From Streptomyces globisporus (lineage in GTDB: Bacteria; Actinomycetota; Actinomycetes; Streptomycetales; Streptomycetaceae), in the NCBI RefSeq assembly GCF_003501885.1, contig NZ_QWFA01000076.1, forward strand, positions 1 to 48,121: a stretch of DNA of 48,121 nt. The letters run 5' to 3'. A model generated the notes under the pieces. The model searched no databases. It was not told the DNA's origin and saw only the letters and a program-made list of their open reading frames with translations. The position numbers and the translations under genes are program-made. This document shows, one piece after another, positions 43,114-48,121 of this stretch (its first letter is position 1; each line of letters begins with the position of its first letter).

Positions 43114-44301
43114 TCAGAGGATGACGTGGGGCAGGAAGCGGGCGTACTCGTCCGTGACCGGCCCCGCCGACTCCCGGATACCGAGCCCCGCCGCCTCGCC
43201 CTCGACGGTCCACGCGCCGAGCACCACCCGGTTGCCGTCGATCTCGGGCAGCGGAGCCAGCTCCTGGTAGCAGCACGGCTCGTCGCGCGGGACGGGCGGG
43301 GAGCCGGGCCCGTGGAGGTCGACTCCGGCGCCCTCGCGGCCGAGCAGCGGCTTGGAGACGTACCCCGCCCCGCCGGGTCCGGCCAGCTCGCGCGGTCCGT
43401 CGAGGTAGGCGGGCAGCAGGTTCGGGTGGCCGGGGTACAGCTCCCAGAGGATCGCCAGCAGCGCCTTGTTGGAGAGCAGCATCTTCCAGGCGGGCTCGAT
43501 CCAGCAGGTGGTGCCCGAGCCGCCGCCGTTGTCGAGGGTGTCCAGGACCTGCGGGCCGAAGCGGTCCGTGGCCAGCCACTCCCAGGGGTAGAGCTTGAAG
43601 CAGCTGCGGATGAAGCGCAGCCGGTCGTCGACGAACCGGCCCGAGAGCCGGTCCCAGCCGATCTCCTCGACGGACAGCGCGTGCGTCTCCAGCCCGGCCT
43701 GGTCGGCGGTCTCGCGCAGATACGCGACCGTCATCAGGTCCTCGCCGATCTCGTCGCCCTCCGAGTGGACGAAGTGCAGCGGGCCCGGCGGCAGCAGGGG
43801 CGCCTGCCGCTTCCAGGCGTCGACGAGCCGCTCGTGCAGGGAGTTCCACTGGTCGGCCCCGGGGAACCGGTCCTCCATCCAGAACCACTGCGCGCTCGCC
43901 GCCTCCACCAGTGAGGTCGGGGTGTCGGCGTTGTACTCCAGCAGCTTGGCCGGGCCGCTGCCGTCGTATCGCAGGTCGAACCGCCCGTACACGGACGGCA
44001 GTTCGGCGCGGCGGCGCCAGGACTCGGCGACGAGCCCGGCCAGCCGCGGGTCGGTGATGCCGAGGTCGGCGAACCGGTCGTGCTCGACGATGTGCGCGGC
44101 GGCGGCCAGGCTCATCGTGTGCAGTTCCTCGACGACCTCCTCCAGCGCCTCGACCTCGGGCAGCGAGAAGACGTAGTAGGCGCTCTCGTCCCAGTACGGA
44201 CGCAGCGAGTCGTCGGGGTAGCGGGTGAGCGGGTAGACGACCCCCTGCGCCTCGACGGTCTCCTGCCAGCCGGGCCTCGGCTCGATCGTGCGGCGTTCCA
44301 C
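43114..44301 (-). CDS. Glutathionylspermidine synthase-family ATP-grasp ligase (YgiC-like)
   Basis: 395 residues, GTG at 44301, five bases after the lipoprotein stop. Signature parts: YYVFSLPEVEALEEVVEELH near the N-terminus, YGRFDLRYDGSGPAKLLEYN then ADTPTSLVEAA, IRSCFKLYPWEWL, LSNKALLAILWELYPGHPNL, YVSKPLLGREGAGV. These are the C-terminal synthetase domain of GspS and of E. coli YgiC/YjfC. No amidase domain, so ligase only. Streptomycetes make no glutathionylspermidine, so the acid and amine joined are unknown. The family is usually next to a YgiB-like lipoprotein, as here, which suggests envelope modification. Confidence 0.88.
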   Translation of the reverse strand: MERRTIEPRPGWQETVEAQGVVYPLTRYPDDSLRPYWDESAYYVFSLPEVEALEEVVEELHTMSLAAAAHIVEHDRFADLGITDPRLAGLVAESWRRRAELPSVYGRFDLRYDGSGPAKLLEYNADTPTSLVEAASAQWFWMEDRFPGADQWNSLHERLVDAWKRQAPLLPPGPLHFVHSEGDEIGEDLMTVAYLRETADQAGLETHALSVEEIGWDRLSGRFVDDRLRFIRSCFKLYPWEWLATDRFGPQVLDTLDNGGGSGTTCWIEPAWKMLLSNKALLAILWELYPGHPNLLPAYLDGPRELAGPGGAGYVSKPLLGREGAGVDLHGPGSPPVPRDEPCCYQELAPLPEIDGNRVVLGAWTVEGEAAGLGIRESAGPVTDEYARFLPHVIL

Positions 44302-44306
44302 GGCGG

Positions 44307-44579
44307 TCAGCCGCCGCCGGAGCCGGAGCAGCCGAAGCCGCCGCGGTCGACCGCGGACTTGTCGAAGCTGCCGCCCTGCACCTTGCCGCTGTCGCTCTTG
44401 CCGCCGTAGTAGTACGAACCGCTGCCGCCGCTGCGGCATTCGGAGCTGGGCAGGGTCTTCTGGGTCGTGCGGTCGGCGCAGCGCTTGTCCGGCTCCGAGC
44501 CGCAGGACGTGATCGTCAGGGCGAGCAGCCCCATGCCGCCGAGCACGACCGTGCTCGACCTCAGCCTTCGTATGGCCAT
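44307..44579 (-). CDS. Small Gly/Ser/Tyr-rich lipoprotein (YgiB/YjfM-like)
   Basis: 90 residues, ATG at 44579. The signal peptide RRLRSSTVVLGGMGLLALTI ends in the lipobox TSC (Cys26). The mature part begins GSEPDKRCADRTTQ, has Cys residues and a glycine-serine-tyrosine tail (SGGSGSYYYGGKSDSG, GGFGCSGSGGG). Its place just before a YgiC-like ligase parallels E. coli ygiB-ygiC and yjfM-yjfC. It may be the ligase's target or a carrier at the outer face of the membrane. Sequence likeness alone is weak; the call rests on gene order and composition. Confidence 0.75.
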   Translation of the reverse strand: MAIRRLRSSTVVLGGMGLLALTITSCGSEPDKRCADRTTQKTLPSSECRSGGSGSYYYGGKSDSGKVQGGSFDKSAVDRGGFGCSGSGGG

Positions 44580-44705
44580 GTCCTGGTTCTCCCCCGTGAT
44601 ACGTGTTCAGGTCCTGGCCGCGTCTCCGCAACCGGACCTCTTGTCAGACTAGTTCGACGCATGGCCGATGCGAAACCTGCGTTCCGCGAAGGGTTCGGCC
44701 GGGGC

Positions 44706-46106
44706 CTACGGCAGCACCCGGCACAGGGCGTCCAGCGCGCCCGCCCAGGCGCTCTCGGAGGGCGAGCCGTAGCCGATCACCAGGGCGTCGCGGGTGGCCG
44801 GGGCGTCCGGGTGGCGGTAGCGGGACAGGCCCTCCAGCGCGAGGCCCTGGAAGGCCGCCGCCTGGATCACGGAGCGCTCGGCGCCCGCCGGGAGTTCGAG
44901 GACCGCGTGCAGCCCGGCCGCGATCCCGCTGACCTCGATGCCCGGCGCGCGGTCCGCGAGCGCCGCGACGAGCTGGTCGCGGCGTCGGCGGTAGCGCAGC
45001 CGCATGGAGCGCACGTGCCGGTCGTACGCCCCCGAGGCGATGAACTCCGCGAGGGTCAGCTGGTCGGGCGAGCCGGAGACCCGGTCGGCCATGCCCTTCG
45101 CCGCCATCACCTCGCCGACAAGGTGCCGGGGCAGCACCATCCAGCCCAGCCGGAGCCCCGGGGCCAGCGACTTGCTGGCGGTGCCGAGATAGACCACCCG
45201 TTCCGGGTCGAGGCCCTGGAGCGCGCCCACCGGCTGCCGGTCGTACCGGAACTCCCCGTCGTAGTCGTCCTCCAGGATCAGCCCGCCGGTGGAGCGGGCC
45301 CAGTCGACGGCGGCGGCCCGCCGGTCCGGGTGCAGCGGTACGCCGGTGGGGAACTGGTGCGCCGGGGTCAGCAGGACCGCCCCCGCGCCGCGCAGTGCGG
45401 ACAGGTCGCCGGTGCGGGAGCCGTGTTCGTCCAGCGGCAGGCACGGGGTGCGCAGTCCGGCGTCGGTGAGGAGGTTCGTATGGAGGTCGAGGCCGTACGA
45501 CTCGACGGCGATCTCCCGGACCCGGCGGCGGCGCAGCACCCGGCCCAGCAGCGCGACACCGTGGGCGAAGCCGGCGCAGATGACGATGCGCTCCGGGTCG
45601 GCGTACACGCCGCGGGCCCGTGCCAGGTACTCGGCCAGCACGGTGCGCAGTTCGACGCGGCCCTGCGGGTCGCCGTAGCCGAAGACCTCGTCGGGCGCGG
45701 CGGTGAGCGCCTTGCGGGCGGCCTTGAGCCAGGCGGTGCGCGGGAAACCGGACAGGTCGGGGGTGCCGGGCTTCAGGTCGTACCCGGCGCCGGACCTGGC
45801 CGGCCGGGCGGGGGCCGCCGCCGGGTCCGTGCGGCGCGGCGCGGACCGCTGGGCGACCCGGGTCCCCGAGCCCTGGCGGGCGGTGAGCCAGCCCTCGGCG
45901 ACCAGTTCGGCGTAGGCGTCGGCGACCGTGTTGCGGGCGACGCCCAGGTCGGCGGCGAGCGCCCGGGAGGAGGGCAGCCGGGTGCCGGGGGCGAGGCGGC
46001 CGGTGCGCACCGCCTCGCGCAGCGCCCCCATCAGCCCGCTGCGCAGCCCCTGGCCGACCGGTTCCAGATGCAGGTCCGCGCCGAAAGTGGCCCAGGAATC
46101 CGTCAT
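44706..46106 (-). CDS. MocR/PdxR-type GntR regulator with aminotransferase domain
   Basis: 466 residues, ATG at 46106. The N-terminal GntR winged helix covers about 10-85 (GLMGALREAVRTGRLAPGTR, LPSSRALAADLGVARNTVAD, YAELVAEGWLTARQGSGTRV). The rest is a class I aminotransferase fold: PDLSGFPRTAWLKAARKAL, GYGDPQGRVELRTVLAEYLA, LILEDDYDGEFRYDRQPVGA and the PLP-Lys region TASKSLAPGLRLGWMV (K near 312). Such proteins sense PLP or an amine and usually regulate a divergent gene. Here that is the AhpD-like gene 47 bp away. The intergenic direct elements TGGACC and GGGCCAT might be its binding site. Confidence 0.93.
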   Translation of the reverse strand: MTDSWATFGADLHLEPVGQGLRSGLMGALREAVRTGRLAPGTRLPSSRALAADLGVARNTVADAYAELVAEGWLTARQGSGTRVAQRSAPRRTDPAAAPARPARSGAGYDLKPGTPDLSGFPRTAWLKAARKALTAAPDEVFGYGDPQGRVELRTVLAEYLARARGVYADPERIVICAGFAHGVALLGRVLRRRRVREIAVESYGLDLHTNLLTDAGLRTPCLPLDEHGSRTGDLSALRGAGAVLLTPAHQFPTGVPLHPDRRAAAVDWARSTGGLILEDDYDGEFRYDRQPVGALQGLDPERVVYLGTASKSLAPGLRLGWMVLPRHLVGEVMAAKGMADRVSGSPDQLTLAEFIASGAYDRHVRSMRLRYRRRRDQLVAALADRAPGIEVSGIAAGLHAVLELPAGAERSVIQAAAFQGLALEGLSRYRHPDAPATRDALVIGYGSPSESAWAGALDALCRVLP

Positions 46107-46153
46107 GCCAATGGACCATACCGGGGGGCCATCGGGGCCGTAGCGTCGTCTCC

Positions 46154-46669
46154 ATGACCCCATCGCACAGCCACCACCACACCCCCGCCGACCTCGCCCC
46201 CGAGGAGCCGCAGCGGATCTCCGTCTCCCAGCTGCTCCCGGACGTCTACAAGGCGATGGTCCGGCTCGACATCGCCGCCCGCCAGGGCCTGGACCCCGTC
46301 CTGGTCGAGCTGGTGAAGATCCGCGCCTCGCAGCTCAACCAGTGCGCGTTCTGCCTGGACATGCACAGCAAGGACGCGCTCGCGGCGGGCGAGTCCGCCG
46401 AGCGGATCATCCAGCTCAGTGCCTGGCGGGAGTCGCGGCACTTCTACACGGAGAAGGAGCTGGCGGCGCTCGCGCTGACCGAGGCGGTCACCGTGCTCAC
46501 CGACGGCTTCGTCCCGGACGAGGTGTACGCGGAGGTGTCGAAGCACTTCGAGGAGACCGAGCTGGCCCAGCTGATCGCGGCGATCACCGTGATCAACGCC
46601 TGGAACCGCTTCGGCGTCACCGGCCGGCTGACCCCCGGCCACTACACACCGGGCGACTTCAAGAGCTGA
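46154..46669 (+). CDS. Carboxymuconolactone decarboxylase-family (AhpD-like) protein
   Basis: 171 residues, ATG; TAGCGT lies as a possible -10 only eight bases upstream, so the message may be leaderless. KIRASQLNQCAFCLDMHSKD contains the CxxC (Cys64, Cys67) and the His three residues later that make a peroxidase/disulfide site in AhpD. RIIQLSAWRESRHFYTEKEL, ALALTEAVTVL and TVINAWNRFGV complete the family pattern. A His-rich N-terminus (HSHHHTP) may bind metal. The divergent MocR regulator probably controls it. Likely role: alkylhydroperoxidase-type thiol reduction, substrate unknown. Confidence 0.9.
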   Translation: MTPSHSHHHTPADLAPEEPQRISVSQLLPDVYKAMVRLDIAARQGLDPVLVELVKIRASQLNQCAFCLDMHSKDALAAGESAERIIQLSAWRESRHFYTEKELAALALTEAVTVLTDGFVPDEVYAEVSKHFEETELAQLIAAITVINAWNRFGVTGRLTPGHYTPGDFKS

Positions 46670-46673
46670 CCAC

Positions 46674-46700
46674 GGGGCGGCCCGGCCGCCGGGCCGCCCC
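46674..46700. terminator. Bidirectional terminator
   Basis: GGGGCGGCCCGG / CCGGGCCGCCCC, a perfect 12-bp stem with a CCG loop, five bases after the AhpD-like stop and six before the convergent gene's stop. Confidence 0.85.
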
Positions 46701-46705
46701 TGCCG

Positions 46706-47734
46706 TCAGAACGGGCTGCCGTACGGGTCGAAGTGCGTCACGGCGACGTCGAGGATCTCCTCGTGGCGCGGCCAGTCGCTCTCGGGGGCGGCGACCAGCA
46801 CCGCGTAGAGGCGGTCGTCCGACGCGGTGAAGACCCGCTCGACGACCCGGCGGCGGCCGCCGGACTCCTCGTGGTCGTACGCGTACACCAGCTCGGCCGC
46901 CTCGCCGCCGAGCGGGTTGTCGACGCGGCCGATGCCGACCTCCTCGAAACCGGGAGTGCCGCTGCGCTCGTCGGAGGCCCGGCGGACCGAGCCCAGGGCC
47001 GTGGCCCCGGGCTCGGCCACCCGGAACACCTGGATCAGCTCGGCACCGCCGGTGGTCCGGTAGAACACCCCGCCGGTCTCCGCCGAGCGCTCCTCCCACT
47101 CCTCGGGAACCGCGATCCGGAAGCCCTCCGCGTCGTCCACGGCGACGTACCCGGGCGGCGGTGAGCCGTCCGGGGCGGCGGCTTCACCGGACGGGGCTTC
47201 ACCGGTGGCGGCGGAGCCCTCGGTGCCCGGCTCCGGAGCCACCTGATCCGTGGCCTCGTCGGCCGGGGCACTCGCCGACTGCCTCTGTGCGCCGTCCCGG
47301 CCACCGTCGTCCCCGTCCGCGAGGGTGGACCACAGCGCCGCCGCACCGGCGGCGAGCGCGGCCACCGCGAGCCCGGCGGCCACCGGGACGAGCCGCTGCC
47401 TCGGCGTCCGGGCGGCGGGCGGGGGCCCGTGGACGCCGGTGAGGTTGTTGTACGGGCCCGGGGCGTCGGCGCCGCTCTGCGCGTACGGATCAAAGGCGCC
47501 GCTCAGCGCGTACGGATCCGAGGCGGTGGTCTCCGTGTACGGGTCGGGGGCCGTGTCCTTCGTGTACGGGTCCCGGGCCCCCGGCGACGCCGGGTCCGTC
47601 GGCGGCCTCGGCGGGACCGGGGGCACGGGCGGCACCACCGGAGCGGTGACGGGCGGCGGCGGTCCGTAGGCGCGCGGCCCGTCCGTCTCCCAGCTCTGGG
47701 ACTCGTCGTTCCAGCGCACCCCTCCCCCGGCCAT
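46706..47734 (-). CDS. Hypothetical single-TM protein with DPY repeats
   Basis: 342 residues, ATG at 47734. A Pro-rich cytoplasmic N-terminus has four DPY units (RDPYTKD, PDPYTET, SDPYALS, FDPYAQS). A basic stretch RTPRQRLVP leads to one TM helix (VAAGLAVAALAAGAAALW), a low-complexity linker, and a C-terminal globular domain starting GYVAVDDAEGFRIAVPEEWE (PsbP/SCP-like look) with VFYRTTGGAELIQVFRV. The domain resembles those at the C-terminus of some Streptomyces Ser/Thr kinases, but no kinase domain is present. Three bases separate it from the next gene upstream, so they form one operon. Function unknown. Confidence 0.8.
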   Translation of the reverse strand: MAGGGVRWNDESQSWETDGPRAYGPPPPVTAPVVPPVPPVPPRPPTDPASPGARDPYTKDTAPDPYTETTASDPYALSGAFDPYAQSGADAPGPYNNLTGVHGPPPAARTPRQRLVPVAAGLAVAALAAGAAALWSTLADGDDGGRDGAQRQSASAPADEATDQVAPEPGTEGSAATGEAPSGEAAAPDGSPPPGYVAVDDAEGFRIAVPEEWEERSAETGGVFYRTTGGAELIQVFRVAEPGATALGSVRRASDERSGTPGFEEVGIGRVDNPLGGEAAELVYAYDHEESGGRRRVVERVFTASDDRLYAVLVAAPESDWPRHEEILDVAVTHFDPYGSPF

Positions 47735-47737
47735 CGG

Positions 47738-48121
47738 TCAGCCTCCCAGCAGCGCGGACAGCGCCTCGGCCACGGCGACGCCGGACGCCAGCGTTCCGGT
47801 GAGAGCGCCGGCGGCGTCGAGCGCCCGTTGGAGGCGGCCCAGGCGGCCCGGCTCCGCGGCGCCCGCCGTCTCGATCTCGTCCGCCACCGAGACCAGCTCC
47901 GCGTCCAGGACCTCCGTGGTGTCGGTGGTCACGAACCGGGCGAGGTCGGCGCGCAGTTCCCGCACGGCCCGCAGCAGTTCGGCCTGGGTCTCGTCGGCAG
48001 GCCCGGCGTGCCGGTGCTGGGTGACGGTGTTGTGGTCGCCGACGGCGAAGGCGCTGCCGGTCACCGAGCCGATGTGCACGGTGGGCACGGGCCGCTCGTC
48101 GGGGGCCGGACCGGGGGTGGG
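47738..48121 (-). CDS. Hypothetical protein with Gly/Asn amyloid-motif-like N-terminal element (runs past window edge)
   Basis: The frame is open to the right edge and may begin beyond it; an internal GTG at 48088 gives 116 residues. It reads VHIGSVTGSAFAVGDHNTVT near that GTG, then a coiled-coil-like helix (ADETQAELLRAVRELRADLA) and a second helical part (AEPGRLGRLQRALDAAGAL, TGTLASGVAVAEALSALLGG). The VGDHNT element recalls RHIM/BASS-type signalling motifs in actinobacterial immune-like proteins; that likeness is from memory. It lies just upstream of the DPY-repeat gene, three bases apart. Confidence 0.55.
   Translation of the reverse strand, partial: PTPGPAPDERPVPTVHIGSVTGSAFAVGDHNTVTQHRHAGPADETQAELLRAVRELRADLARFVTTDTTEVLDAELVSVADEIETAGAAEPGRLGRLQRALDAAGALTGTLASGVAVAEALSALLGG

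Overview
The window is chromosomal DNA of a Streptomyces (or a very close relative). It has very high GC with strong GC3 bias, many GTG starts, Streptomyces-type gene families (an SCO4848-like membrane protein, a DUF4328 protein, many short hypothetical membrane proteins) and GC-rich hairpin terminators. The order sdhCDAB, TetR, metallophosphoesterase, SCO4848-like, D-Ala-D-Ala carboxypeptidase, trpS resembles the S. coelicolor SCO484x-SCO486x region as I remember it. Most of it is core chromosome.

Layout. (1) 1-6200: four minus-strand genes for a surface glycopolymer: a GT2 glycosyltransferase, a polysialyltransferase-family protein, a TPR/GT29 (sialyltransferase-fold) protein and a large GT8-like/TPR/pyruvyltransferase protein cut by the left edge. 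The set fits a nonulosonic-acid polymer such as the poly-Kdn teichulosonic acid of streptomycetes. (2) 6300-8400: a LysE-type exporter and a lipoprotein L,D-transpeptidase. (3) 8500-10700: an ECF sigma factor translationally coupled (TGATG) to a one-TM partner. Both are broken as written: the sigma gene by a 130-bp inverted copy of itself, the partner by one missing base. (4) 10.7-11.4 kb: debris, including an internally deleted MurG-like remnant. (5) 11.4-13.1 kb: a MetP-type transporter with its tiny MetS partner. (6) 13.5-19.1 kb: a two-TM potassium channel and a kdp operon (27-aa ORF-kdpF-kdpA-kdpB-kdpC) behind 11-bp-phased direct repeats. (7) 19.2-24.5 kb: small conserved genes, a GH20 hexosaminidase broken by a 143-bp tandem duplication, and an OHCU decarboxylase. 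(8) 24.7-28.2 kb: sdhCDAB. (9) 28.2-31.5 kb: two hypothetical genes, then a three-gene operon ending in a TetR repressor, with a promoter bracketed by two TTGAAC-NN-GTTCAA operators, one inside a 40-bp perfect palindrome. (10) 31.5-37.5 kb: peptide-binding protein, metallophosphoesterase, SCO4848-like protein, carboxypeptidase, BrkB-like protein. (11) 37.6-41.6 kb: DprE1/DprE2-like pair, LigT-like 2H phosphoesterase, trpS. (12) 41.9-48.1 kb: ornithine aminotransferase, a YgiC/YgiB-like ATP-grasp/lipoprotein pair, a MocR regulator divergent from an AhpD-like protein, and two hypothetical genes. The last carries a possible amyloid-signalling-like motif and runs off the right edge.

Three conserved genes carry frame-breaking lesions (130-bp inverted insertion, 1-bp loss, 143-bp tandem duplication). 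Removing each lesion restores one full-length frame exactly. Local misassembly is the simplest explanation and should be excluded before any biological reading. No CRISPR array, tRNA, rRNA, prophage or intact insertion sequence was found.
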